Shown here: in pieces, positions 31,228-41,620 of the stretch | Numbering within the stretch: position 1 is the first letter of the stretch | Layout of the letters: the number at the start of each line of letters is the position of its first letter | Program-made: the position numbers and the translations under genes | From: Diplonema japonicum | Lineage: Eukaryota > Euglenozoa > Diplonemea > Diplonemida > Diplonemidae | Direction: 5' to 3' | Length of the DNA stretch: 64,000 nt | NCBI GenBank assembly: GCA_964019335.1 | Contig: OZ025674.1 | Coordinates: 62,001 to 126,000 of the forward strand | The notes under the pieces: model-generated | What the model saw: the letters and a program-made list of their open reading frames with translations, nothing else | Databases searched by the model: none | Told to the model about the DNA's origin: nothing

Positions 31228-33369
31228 ATGACCACCCGTATGATGAGGAGGCTAGGACACAGGGCCGCCGCGAGGCAGACGAGGGCACAGGGGTTCGGGG
31301 CTGGCTCGTTCAGGTCGGCGTTTGGGAAGAACCCTGCTACCCCCGAGAAGGCACCCTACCAGGCGGCGACCCTCAAGCTCCTTGATGAGTTTGATGCCCA
31401 GACGTGGTACAACAACCCCGTGCAGACCGTCATCAACGGCCAGGTGGTGGAGGGCGGCAGCAAGGTCGCCACCATCGACGCCTTCGGAAAGGAGAACGGT
31501 AGCATGATCCACGGTGACGGTGAGGTGCTGGCCCAGCTGAAGGCTCACCTGGCCACCATTGACACCTCGTGCCACGACTACAGGGTGGAGGCCAGGCAGA
31601 TCGAAGACAGGTTCACCTCCGTGGAGTTCGGCCCCGAGCTCATCGCCAACCAGGCGATTGACTTCTTGAAGCAGGACGGCTTCACTGAGATTGAGGAGTG
31701 GGTTCAGGCCGCCACCGTGGAGCGCAACCTCACCGACAACCTGCTCGGTGACGAGATGGCCGGCACCGTGAGCATCGGCAGGCAGCCCGCCTTCGTTGGC
31801 TGCGTCTCAAACTTCTCGAACTTCCTTGACCTCTCCAGGAAGGTCCTCAGGAACATCGAGGTGGGCATCCCCGTCGTGGTCCTGTCCAGGTCCAACACCA
31901 CCCAACACATGTACAGGTGGTTCCAGAGGCTCTCCGCCCTCATGCAGGAGCACGGAATCCCCGCCTCCATGGCCACTTACGCCTCCCTTGACGTGGAGGG
32001 TCAGAGGTCGCTCATCGCTTCCAGCGAGGGTTCCCCTATGTACTTCACCGGAAGCCGTGCCGTCGCTGCGGCCCTGAAGGAGGTCTGCCCGAACCTGTTC
32101 TCTGCCACCGTGGGTCCCAACACCATGGTGTGCACCGACCCCCTTAACGAGAACACCGAGGCTGCCGTCAGGATCTCCAGCACCATCGAGAACGCCGGGC
32201 AGTGCACGCACGTGAGGCACGTGGTGGCACCCAACGTCAGCCTTGACGACGTGTCCAAGATCTACGACAAGACCAACTTGGTGGGCTCCGTTAAGGATGC
32301 CATCATGAACGGCTTCCGTCCCGACGGCATGCTTGTTGGGCACCCTACCACCGCAGAGACCACTGAGGGTTACACCGCACACAAGACTGTACCCGCAGCC
32401 TACCGTGTGGCCACGGACTTCCCCCCTGACACCATCGACGAGAAGTGGAGGCAGGCCTTCATCGACGTCACCACCGCATCGCAGGAGGAGATTAAGAGCA
32501 AGCCCTACCTTGACGGGCTTGCCAAGTGGCTTGTGAGGAACGGTCCCATCACCCTTGCCGTCAACGGTGACATGGACGTCGCAAAGTACCTCTTCGAGAG
32601 GACATCGATGACCACCTACACTATGGGGTCGTCGGAGAAGCCCGGTCTCACGGTGTCTGCCCGCCCGCAGGAGTACGAGGCGTTCGGTGAGTTCCCCGCG
32701 AGGCCGACGTTGTCGCAGTACACGAAGTTCCCTGTGCTGGTGCCGTCGGCGACTGCCTCGTACAACACACAGTACGCTGAGGGGTACCTCAACATGAAGG
32801 CGGGGATGGCCATGCCGTCGGAGATTCTGAGCAAGGTGAAGGACGCGGCGACCAACGAGCTGACGAAGGGGTACATCGCTACGCTGTACAGCTTCCTGGT
32901 GGACGCGTGCGGGGCGAGGAGCAACACTAACCACAAGCACGCAAGGACGGCGGTTGCAGGATGGCAGAGGCCCCCCTTGGACGGGTCCCTCAGCGTGCTG
33001 AGGGTGGAGAAGGAGACGTCGCTTGACGCGCTCCTGGTGCACATGATGCCTTACGTTGCGACCAATGCTGCGGAGTGCCTGCACATCTCGTGCGACCCTG
33101 CCAACGCTGCTTGTGCCGACTTCGTGAAGGGTCTCCAGGGCGTCTCTGTGGCTGTTGAGGCCACTTTCGACGCTTCTGCCTGTGAAACCGCCCCCTACAA
33201 CGTTCAGGTGCCGGAGTACTGCGGTACCCCCGCCACCGGTGGTGCTCCCCTTGCCGGGCCCTTCATTGCCCTGCTCTTCCCTGTTGGTCACGTGAAGTGC
33301 CTTAACCCCAACGACAACGAGTTCATCGCGTTCTGGTCCAGCAGCGCCAAGTGGCTTAAGACCCTCTAG
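31228..33369 (+). CDS. Aldehyde dehydrogenase-fold protein, probably mitochondrial, active-site residues altered
   Basis: 713 aa, single exon. The first 25 residues (MTTRMMRRLGHRAAARQTRA) are Arg-rich without acids, a mitochondrial-type presequence. The body has ALDH-superfamily order: VGCVSNFSNFLDLSRKVLRNIEVGIPVVVLSRS (cofactor domain), SPMYFTGSRAV (like the FTGS turn), then ENAGQCTHVRHV near residues 320-330, which corresponds to the catalytic loop GQ-x-C. Here the nucleophile position appears to be Thr, with Cys shifted by one, and the usual E-L-G-G-K motif is missing. Seen: fold-like order and changed motifs. Inferred: a diverged or inactive ALDH, perhaps related to pyrroline-5-carboxylate dehydrogenases. 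Codons are strongly biased (GCC, AAC, AAG, GAG), so the protein is probably abundant. The C-terminal third has no family I recognise. Confidence 0.6.
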   Translation: MTTRMMRRLGHRAAARQTRAQGFGAGSFRSAFGKNPATPEKAPYQAATLKLLDEFDAQTWYNNPVQTVINGQVVEGGSKVATIDAFGKENGSMIHGDGEVLAQLKAHLATIDTSCHDYRVEARQIEDRFTSVEFGPELIANQAIDFLKQDGFTEIEEWVQAATVERNLTDNLLGDEMAGTVSIGRQPAFVGCVSNFSNFLDLSRKVLRNIEVGIPVVVLSRSNTTQHMYRWFQRLSALMQEHGIPASMATYASLDVEGQRSLIASSEGSPMYFTGSRAVAAALKEVCPNLFSATVGPNTMVCTDPLNENTEAAVRISSTIENAGQCTHVRHVVAPNVSLDDVSKIYDKTNLVGSVKDAIMNGFRPDGMLVGHPTTAETTEGYTAHKTVPAAYRVATDFPPDTIDEKWRQAFIDVTTASQEEIKSKPYLDGLAKWLVRNGPITLAVNGDMDVAKYLFERTSMTTYTMGSSEKPGLTVSARPQEYEAFGEFPARPTLSQYTKFPVLVPSATASYNTQYAEGYLNMKAGMAMPSEILSKVKDAATNELTKGYIATLYSFLVDACGARSNTNHKHARTAVAGWQRPPLDGSLSVLRVEKETSLDALLVHMMPYVATNAAECLHISCDPANAACADFVKGLQGVSVAVEATFDASACETAPYNVQVPEYCGTPATGGAPLAGPFIALLFPVGHVKCLNPNDNEFIAFWSSSAKWLKTL

Positions 33370-34499
33370 AAACGGGTATTTTTAAATAATGATGCGGAAA
33401 GATTCACTCTTGTTTCCCCCCCTTTTTTTTGTTTGCTGTTTTTGTTTCTTTTTTTTAAAAATTTAATTTTGTTGCCCTGAATACCTGTGTGGTTTTATTC
33501 TTCTTTTTTTTTGTTTGGAATTATTTTAGGAAGATGAAAAAAAAAAAAGAAGAAAAAGAAAAAAGAAACAAAACGATTCAGAAAAAGAATATGGGGGACC
33601 CCTAGCGTTCAGGTTGCTTTGAAAGAAGAAGAAAAACGAAACATGTTGGGGGCGAAAGAAACAACAGAAGATGGAATCGTCCGCATTTTTTTATAACCCC
33701 CCCCTCTTTTTTTTACTCATATAATTGCATTTTTCTTTTTTTTGGGGTTTTCATTCTCTTTTTTTTTGTTTCGCAATCCCTTTTGTCACGCACTTTCTTT
33801 TCCCCCTCCCCAAAAAAAAAAAAGGTCTAAGTCACCTTGGAGAATGAACATTAAGATAATCAAACGTTAAAAAAAAAAGAAAAAAAGCAAAACAAAAAAA
33901 AAAAAAAAAAAAACGTAAATATTTTTCTTAACACAAACACAAAACGAAGCAAGTAAAAAAAAAAAAAAAAAAAAAAAGAATCCCAAAGCACTACAAGCCC
34001 AAACTTTGTTGATATCAACTATGCAGACACTCCTCGTGGTATGATATTCAGCAGAAGTTCGTCCTTTTTTTTTTCTTTTTCTTTTTTTTTTCTTCTCATT
34101 TTTTCCCCCCCCCTCTCCTTCTTTATATTTTTTTTGTCACAAATGAAAAATAATTCGGTGGTCATGGGTGCTAATAACTTTCTCCCAACATTTCCTTTTT
34201 TGTCTGAAATTTGAGAAATTTCCCCCTCCCCGGATAGGATAGCAAAAAAAAAGACTGGAAACACTATCGCATTGAAGAAAAAAAAAAAGAAGGGTTCATG
34301 CACCCATGGTCAGGATCACGGTGTCTATAGTTTTAGTGGCAGTGTGTCTTTTTTTTTTTCTTTTCGCCGTCCCAGTCTCCTTTCCCCACCTCCTCCTCTC
34401 TTGTTTTGTTTCCATTTATTTTATCTTCTGTTTTCCTTTTTTTTTTCTTTCGCATCTTTCTTCCCAGCCTCCACCTCACCACCGCCAGGCATCGATTAG
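33370..34499. other. Intergenic, homopolymer-rich
   Basis: Many A and T runs up to about 20 nt. No gene seen. The last 40 nt contain CTTCCCAG and CCACCGCCAG, acceptor-like, and a TAG directly before ATG 34500 that fixes the start. Confidence 0.6.
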
Positions 34500-36062
34500 A
34501 TGGAAGCCCGTCGTACCTCTTCATTCCAGTCACATTGCACGTCCAGTAGTTCCTCAAGCCTGAGTATCCGTACCTGCCAAGATGAGGACACGGACGAAGC
34601 AGAGGAAGTAGAGCGGAAGCCTTCAGCGGTGTCCCTGCCACGTCACGTGCCCCTCCACAGACCTTCTTACACATCGCACTCTAGCAAGGACAGCAGCTGC
34701 AGCAGCAGCAGCGGCAGAACAAGAAGCACGTTCCTCTCATCATCGTCCTCTGCCACCTCCTCCCTCAGCATCGAGCACTTCTCCGATGTGCACAGTTGTA
34801 GCTGTTATAGCGACAATGACCCCAAAGTGAAGGTGAAGGGTAATGAAGAAGCAGACGTGGAGCCTGAGGAGGGGGAGGAGGAAGAGATCAATGTACCCTG
34901 CCCTGTGCCATGCCCTGTGCCGTGTGGTACGTCTCATGACGTGACACAGAAGTGGTTCGGCAGCTACAGCTACAGCAATAGCAATAGTAATAGCAATAGT
35001 AATAGCAATAGTAATAGCAATAGCAACAGCAACAAGGAGACTAAGAGCACGACCTCTCGATCGGAGGCACCCTCTGAACCCCGCAGCAACCTGACCCCCC
35101 CACCGCCCGTGATGCGGGAGACGGTAGGCCCCCCCGCCCCCGCGCCCTCACTCGCGACAGGCGCACTCGCAAGGAAGGTCCTCTTGCGCAGCCCGTTCTA
35201 TCCCAACGGACCTTACCAAAGCAGGCCTGCGAGCCCCGTGTCGCAGTCCTTCGGCACGCCCGCCAGCAGCAGGCACTCCACCCCAATCCCTTCCCGGGCT
35301 ACTCCCCGCACTACCACCTTCTACCGCTCCAAGTCGCTACAGAACAAATCTACACGGGACAACAAACAGGGGGCGAAGAGGAGCCAGTCGGCTGTGGCGG
35401 TCAAGGGCGCAAGGAAGGGGAAGCGGCTGGAAGTGACAAGGAGCATCATGGAGGTGAAGCGCCGCAACACGCAGGAGAACGAGCTGCTCGCCGTGTGCGA
35501 GGCGTGCGTGGAGAGGCTCAGGCGCATGCGGGACACGGTGGCATGTAAGCTGTGCAAGGACAGCAGCGTGCGGCGGCTGAGGTTATATTTTAACAAGTTA
35601 AAGATGTACGCAGGAAGGAAGTTTCGGGTGAGGAAGGTGGACGAGGAAAAGCTGAGGATGCTGGCACGGGAGCTATGCAGCATACTAGGGGGCGAGGAGG
35701 GCAGGGTGTCCGTGCAGACACAGAAAAAGAAGCCGATGCGGAGGGGGAGCCTGGGGCTACGTGTGCTGGACACGACGGTGGTGGGTGTCGACCCCAACAC
35801 CCCTGCGCACTATGCCCGTCTTAAGCCTGGCGACATAATCACCGCCTACAATGGCACCACAACACCCACAGCAGCAATGCTGGACAAGGCCTTGTCGCAC
35901 GCAAAGCCTAACACACATATCCCACTCACTTACGAACGCAAGACCTCTAAGGGCATCGTGAAGACAACCACCTCCCTTGTGTGCCCAACCCTAAAGTACC
36001 CTCCCCGCCTTTCGTCCCCCATCAGGGTGCGCTCGATCAGCCCCTCGCCTTATTGGAGGTAA
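34500..36062 (+). CDS. Ser-rich PDZ-domain protein
   Basis: 520 aa, single exon; the in-frame TAG immediately upstream decides the start. Residues 1-330 are low complexity: Ser-rich, an acidic EPEEGEEEEI patch, a (Ser-Asn)n run at about 160-178, and a Pro/Ser/Arg region with many S-P and R-x-x-S sites that could be phosphorylated. Residues 330-400 are basic and helical (RRNTQENELLAVCEACVERLRRM, KLKMYAGRKFRVRKV). Residues 415-500 form a PDZ domain: GSLGLRVLDTTVVGVDPNTP, then YARLKPGDIITAYNGTTT and a final strand HIPLTYERK. PDZ domains bind C-terminal peptides, so a cytosolic adaptor is likely. The partner is unknown. Confidence 0.75.
   Translation: MEARRTSSFQSHCTSSSSSSLSIRTCQDEDTDEAEEVERKPSAVSLPRHVPLHRPSYTSHSSKDSSCSSSSGRTRSTFLSSSSSATSSLSIEHFSDVHSCSCYSDNDPKVKVKGNEEADVEPEEGEEEEINVPCPVPCPVPCGTSHDVTQKWFGSYSYSNSNSNSNSNSNSNSNSNSNKETKSTTSRSEAPSEPRSNLTPPPPVMRETVGPPAPAPSLATGALARKVLLRSPFYPNGPYQSRPASPVSQSFGTPASSRHSTPIPSRATPRTTTFYRSKSLQNKSTRDNKQGAKRSQSAVAVKGARKGKRLEVTRSIMEVKRRNTQENELLAVCEACVERLRRMRDTVACKLCKDSSVRRLRLYFNKLKMYAGRKFRVRKVDEEKLRMLARELCSILGGEEGRVSVQTQKKKPMRRGSLGLRVLDTTVVGVDPNTPAHYARLKPGDIITAYNGTTTPTAAMLDKALSHAKPNTHIPLTYERKTSKGIVKTTTSLVCPTLKYPPRLSSPIRVRSISPSPYWR
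34973..35034 (+). repeat. AGCAAT/AGTAAT trinucleotide-type coding repeat
   Basis: Alternating AGC/AGT and AAT/AAC codons encode an uninterrupted Ser-Asn dipeptide run inside the PDZ protein. The mixed codons suggest both slippage and later substitution. Confidence 0.85.
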
Positions 36063-36731
36063 GACCACCATTAAGCAAGCTTTATTTTCTCTTTTTTTTT
36101 TTTTTTTGTTATTTTTACGTCCCATATTTCTAAGAACATCTGGACATGCTCTACGGGGGCTATCGAGGGAATTTTTTTAGTAAAAAAGATTTTCCAAAAA
36201 AAAAAAAGGGGGGGTTGGCTGAGAGAAACTGATATTCTCAATTGTGCAAAAACCAACCCTTTCAGAGGGGGTTTTGTAAATTTATCTTTTTTTTTTCTTC
36301 CTTTTTCGAAAATTTTTATTTATGGGGCGTTGTTTTTATCCAATCCCTTTAAGGACTTAATGTCCTGTGATAACCCGTGAAACCACTTTATCCACAAGGA
36401 CCCATTTCCCCTGCTACACGAAACGGCATAAGGCGCTATTTCTTTCTATTTCCCCCCTTTTCTGGAAGAAAAAGTTTACGTAAGCCGTTTAAAAAAAAGT
36501 GCAACCGGGCACCCACGAATAAGTAGTTTCTTGAAAGATTTTCCGGTTTCTCAAGGGAAAAAAAAAATTCTTTTTTTTAGTTGCTGCTTAAAAAAAAAAA
36601 CTTTATTTCTTCTTTCTTCTTCTCTCCTCCTGCCCACCCCTGAGCTGCTTACGAGCACGTGTCATAATATTACCCCCCCCCCCCCCCGCCCTCCCCCAGT
36701 TCCCCACTTTTTTATCTGATGAAAAAACGGG

Positions 36732-36763
<32 letters not shown>

Positions 36764-37789
36764 AAAGAGCGGAATGTCTCTGCCTATCACAACGCGTTTT
36801 TTTTTCCCCCTAAAAAACCCCTGTGATGCTCCTTGACATGCTATTGTTTTCTTTCTTTGTTTCCTTTCGTCCCTCATTCTGTATCCTTAGAGTGATTCTG
36901 CTGAGGCCGCATTTTCTTTTTTTTTTTTTCTATTTCATATTTTTTTTTTTCGTGCTGCAATTAAAAAATAATAATAATAACTAAAACGGGTAAAGTGCTT
37001 CACCAGAACCTCCCCCCCCCCCCCCCCCCAGCCTGTTTGGATTGACTTAGACACGGGTCATATTTTGCAGCTTTTCTTTTTTCCTCGTTCAAAAAATGAT
37101 TTTATAACTGTATGCAACTTGTGCCGAGCAGTAGACTTTCGCAGCTTTTCTTTTTGCTCGTGCGAACAACCAAAGAGATATAGTCATAAATAATTATTAT
37201 TTTTTGAAACCTTTCCGTGGGTGCGCGGACAAATGGTCAATAATTTAAAGTCTGTCAAAAAATTGAATGTTTTCGTCAGTTGGGGGGGGGGGGGGGGGGG
37301 CATATTAACTTGGATGTGGTCAATACCCTTTTCACCCCTGTCGGAGAATGTGCATTTCTGCCACGCAAAAGAAAGAAAAAAAAAAGGAACGAATCAAAAG
37401 TAAAACTAAAAATAATTGCATTTTTTCTTCTTCTTCTCTCCCCTCTACCGGTGCTGCAACAGGTCTTCCCCCCCCCTCTTTTTTCTTGTTTTTTATATTC
37501 TTATTTACACACCCGAGCGGGGAAGCCCCTGAAGGACGGTCGCTTTTATAAGTAGCCTGTTTTTTTTTTCTCCTTTTCTTTTTTTCTCTTCGAAAAACAA
37601 AAAAAAATGGTATTCTCCTTTCCCCTCATTCATCCCCCCCGCCCCCCATATTATTTCCTTTTTTTATCCCCACACCCCCCCTTCTTCCCACCCCTTTCTT
37701 TTTTTTTATTCCCTTCTCTATAATACCTATATTTTCCCACCCCCGTTCTTTTCATTTCTATTAAAAAAAAAAACCCCTTTAAAAAAAGG
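36063..37789. other. Intergenic, homopolymer desert
   Basis: Runs of A (36737-36762), C (36674-36687, 37013-37029) and G (37281-37300). No gene is credible; small frames are translated homopolymers. Only T/C-rich DNA precedes the next ATG. Confidence 0.65.
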
Positions 37790-38380
37790 ATGGGCGTGAT
37801 ATGTTTAACAACAAGAGTGCTCTATGCGCTGGTGGTGGCAGGGGGTGTGGCAACCATGTGGCGAGGTGGGTGGGTGGCTGTTGATGCAAGGTTGTACCCT
37901 GATGACAGAGTCAAAAGTTCATGGGTAGGGGGGTTGATAGGGATCGGTGTGCTAGTGGCACAGGTCTTGCTTGTTGATTTACTTGAAAGCTTCTGTACAC
38001 GGCACACAAATCTAGCATTAGTGGTGAGCAGGCTGTGGGCGTACTCGACCTGCTGGACGGGGATCCTGATCTGGAGGGCCTTCTGGCAGCTATCCGATCA
38101 CCTCACTCACGTCCCTCTTGCCCCGTCGGGCATCGACACCTCACTCGAGAGGAACGCCCTCCTCACTCACTTTATCGGCTGTGCGATCCTCCTCTGCCTC
38201 AACACGCTCAGGTCCGGCACAGCTTCACCCAATATCTATCTGAACGATACTGCTCTGCCTCACATCAAATCGGTCATGAATGTCGCGCGCATTGAGCACC
38301 CGCTTGTCTCCTCCCCGTCGGTCGAGCAGGTGATCAAGGGCACAGAAAAGAGTGCTGAGATATCCACGGAGCCTGTTTGA
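37790..38380 (+). CDS. Multi-pass membrane protein, Fuseless-like
   Basis: 196 aa with about four hydrophobic helices near 5-27, 47-68, 82-103 and 124-145. The first loop reads MWRGGWVAVDARLYPDD and is followed by WVGGLIGIGVLVAQVL, the W-R-G-x-W-x-x-x-D-x-x-x-x-P pattern found repeatedly in Fuseless-type membrane proteins. The length is about half of the animal proteins, so it would be a single-repeat version or a different family. The C-terminal 50 residues are polar. The function of the family is poorly known (synaptic in insects). The frame is clean and codon use matches neighbouring genes, so the gene is probably real. Confidence 0.55.
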   Translation: MGVICLTTRVLYALVVAGGVATMWRGGWVAVDARLYPDDRVKSSWVGGLIGIGVLVAQVLLVDLLESFCTRHTNLALVVSRLWAYSTCWTGILIWRAFWQLSDHLTHVPLAPSGIDTSLERNALLTHFIGCAILLCLNTLRSGTASPNIYLNDTALPHIKSVMNVARIEHPLVSSPSVEQVIKGTEKSAEISTEPV

Positions 38381-39680
38381 TTACAACTCTATCTTATAAT
38401 AATCCCCCTACCCCCTGCTACCTTGAATATTTTTTTTCTTCTCCGCCCTCTCATTTTTTTGGGGTTTAAACCGTTGCCTGACTTTGGGGGAGGGGATTTT
38501 TTTTTCTCCTTCCCAAGGCTCCATAAAAAAGAAGGGGGTGAGGTGGCTTTTATTGTGTTTTTTAAACATTCTCTCTCTTTCCCTTTGGGGGAAAAAAAAA
38601 AAAAAAAAAAAAAAACGTTCTCCTTCTCTTGGCGCTAATCGTCAACCTTTTTGAAAGTACCTACCAGTTTTATTCTTATACCCCCCCCCCCTTTATTCGA
38701 CATATAAGTTTTGTCTCTTTGTTTCCTCTTTTAATTTCAACGAGAAAAAAAAAAAAAACACACACTGGCACTATTCTGTTTGTAATTTATAGGTTAAACT
38801 TAGATTCATAACCCCAGATTTCATTCTTTTTGGTGCAATAGGGTCGGGTGATCACCCTGGTTTTTTACCCTGACTGAAAAGGCATATTATTTTACCGAAA
38901 AGTCAAAGTCATTTCAAAAAAAAAAAGAGCTTACAGAGTCTTGCCCCCCCCCCCCCCCCCCCCCCTCACCCCTTTTTTTTCCCGCAAAAGAAATTTATTT
39001 TCCTCTAAATGAAAAAAAAGGAAAAAAGAAGAAGGGTACGTTGAACACGTGCGTGTTGTGTGTCAGCTTTTTTTTTTTTTTTTTTTTTGCTGAGCAGAAC
39101 CACGTGGCATTCAATGAGAATTTTTGCAGAAAGCATGGGAAACTCATCACACAAGGGTCCTTGTGTCGGATACTGGTGGGTATTTAAATTCTTTCCGGTT
39201 TTTTTTTTTTTTTTTTTTTTCCCTGCTTTCTGCCGTTCCTTCTTTTTTTCCCCCCCCCCCCTCTCTTTTTACTTCTTGCTTCCACCTTCCTGAAACCCCA
39301 CCAAAAAAAAAAAATACGACCTGCAAACACACGATGAGCCATGAATTAAGGCTCATTTTAGCGGAAGTAGTAAAGTCGGGTTTATTACATTTTATTACAC
39401 CCCCTTTCGTCATTTGAGTCACTGCCTGCAGCTCCACGTGGATTGCCGAACAGTTTCAAGACAAGACGGGGTTTTGTGAAATAAAAAAAAGTAATGGGAA
39501 CATTCGTCGTTTCTTTTCTTTCTTTCTTATTTTGTTTTCTAATCCAAATCTCGCCCTCCAAAGAGTAAATGTCTACTAACACATTTCTTTTTTTTTTAAA
39601 AAAAAAAAATATATATATATATATATTTTACGACAATTCTATTACATTTGTAACACCACCAGGCACTGTGGGAGGGCCGT
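38381..39680. other. Intergenic, homopolymer and AT microsatellite
   Basis: Long runs of A, T and C, and an (AT)n stretch near 39609-39626. CACCACCAG ending at 39662 is acceptor-like, 18 nt before ATG 39681. A short frame starting at 39333 could be an upstream exon but I cannot support it. Confidence 0.55.
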
Positions 39681-41549
39681 ATGCTGTCGGGCAAGGTATC
39701 CCTGAAGCAGGTCCTGCAACTTCAAATAACTAAAGATGAGATAGCCCCCCTGTTGATACAGTGCTCGCAAGGCATGTATGGCTCCTCCATGGCGGGGGAT
39801 GTCATGCTGGAGAAGAGTCTAGTCGGCTCTTTCGCCCGCGTAGTGGTGTCGCTGACGCAAGGAGGTGAGAAGAAAAAAGTAGGCAAACTTCTGCGAATCA
39901 AGTCAATCCGTGCTGGTCAAGAGGCATACATAGTGGGATCCTCTGTGACAGCTAAGTACCTAGAGCTAGAAGCTGATGGGAGTGTGACTAGAATCAAGAT
40001 GACACAGCTCAGTAATGGAATTGTAACACAAGCTGAACTTGACACATGGCTAGAGGGTTTCAAGAGCACCCTGCCTCCTGACCCTGCAGAGCTTGACGCC
40101 AAGTGGGCAGAGATCAAAGAGATGCGGGAACGAAAGAACCGTAGAGAAGCGCTGCTCAGCGCACCTCAGCCACCCCCGTCCCCCAGCCACCCTGGAGAGC
40201 ACCCTGAGTTCAATGTTCCACCACACCCCTCGGACATCCCCAGCGAGCTGGAACAGTCCTTGCGCCCTGCAGCATCATCTCTCGTCCCCCGCCCCGCTTC
40301 TCATGTTCTTGAAGGGAACCAGGCAGCACCGCAGGTTAAAAAAGAAGTCAAACCTGTAGCTCAGAAAAAGGAAAAAGAACCCAGCACACACCCTATTGCC
40401 TACGTTGCGTGCTCTGTATGGAGAGGCCCCAAGGCGGGCTGTTATTTCGGATCTGGGCCAAGGTATGCCGCGGCAACACACGTAACAGACACAGCGGCCT
40501 TGGCTACTACGTAGACCTCCCACTCAGCAAGTCCTCTCCAGCGGGCCCTGCGCCGTCTCCCTTTTTGCTTCCCATGCCGCCTGTGCCCGCTGCGCCTAGC
40601 ACACCGCAGCCCGTGGCGAAAACAGCTGCCCTGCCGCCACCACCTCCACCACCACCACCCCCAGCACAGCCGAACCGGCAAGACACCATACCCAACCCGT
40701 TTGACATTCAGATCACTCTGAAACCGCAGCACGAAGAGAAGGGGACACCTTACTCCAGCAGCGGACAGTGGTCGCAGCAGTTCCAGGACAGGGGCGGGTC
40801 AAAAAGCGCCAAGAAAGCAACCACAGATGCCGGTGCGTACACCAGCAGCCTGCGAGGCATGGGCAGCGTCGGTTTTGAGGAACTGTCGCAAGACGAACAG
40901 GTGCCCATCATGGAGAAGGCTCGGGTGAAGGTGGCGGAGCTGCTGGCGCAGATTAAGCAAGAGACAGAGAGGCTCATAGAAGAAGAGGTGAGATTAGCAG
41001 CCACAAAACCAAAGGGGGAGGAAGCCTCGCGTGAGGCGATGGCAGCAAGGGACGAAGTCGTGGCAGAGCTGAAGCATCGGAAAGAGGAATTGTCAAGTGA
41101 CTGCAGTCGTGCTGTGGCAAAGGCTAACAGGCAGAAGTATATCTACTCTGAGCTTGAGGACCAGAAGATCGACCAGGACGACGAGTACAGGGACGCCATG
41201 GACGTGCAGGTACACAACGTGCATTACAACCATTTAAACACAGAACGGGCGAGTGTCTTTCTCAGAAGTGAAACTGCGCGTGCTTGGTCAGCGGCGTGAG
41301 GCCATGCTGCGAGCAGAGGAGAACCTTGTGGCTGCCAACAAGGTCCAGCAAGAGGTCGCGGTGCTGACAGGCGAGATTGCCGCGAAGGAGGTATGCGCAG
41401 CTCACCTCTTCAAGTGCACACCACAGATGCGCATCTTGGATGGTGTCACTGCACGGAACAACGAGGTGGCCGACAGGTACCGCGCTTTGAAAAAGCGCAA
41501 AGCTGCCTTAGAGAGCGAACTGGCCAACAAAAAAGCGCGTAGCACCTGA
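39681..41549 (+). CDS. Plus3-domain (Rtf1-type) protein
   Basis: Exons 39681-40462, 40495-41209, 41244-41390 and 41427-41549 (about 588 aa; introns 32, 34, 36 nt). Residues 6-125 are a Plus3 domain: KVSLKQVLQLQITKDEIAPLL, SLVGSFARVVVSL, KKVGKLLRIKSIRAGQEAYIVG, KYLELEADGSVTRIKMTQLSN, then AELDTWLEGFKSTLP. This matches the Rtf1 fold that binds the phosphorylated Spt5 repeat. A Pro-rich linker with KKEVKPVAQKKEKEP follows, then HPIAYVACSV and a long C-terminal coiled coil (430-585). Known: Rtf1 belongs to the PAF1 complex in transcription elongation. This protein lacks the acidic N-terminal half of yeast/animal Rtf1, so it is an Rtf1-like or a shorter Plus3 protein. The 36-nt third intron has no in-frame stop and is the least certain. 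Confidence 0.75.
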
Positions 41550-41620
41550 CGACAGTGTTACACCATCACAGCAGATACCTGCTTTGCACTCAATCTTTCT
41601 CACTCAACCACAGGTGTGGG

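Noticed and set aside
31807..33291. Long minus-strand frame opposite the ALDH-like gene
   Set aside because: It mirrors a strongly GC3-biased gene; the antisense product is His/Arg/Gly-rich and shows no domain, as expected of a shadow frame.
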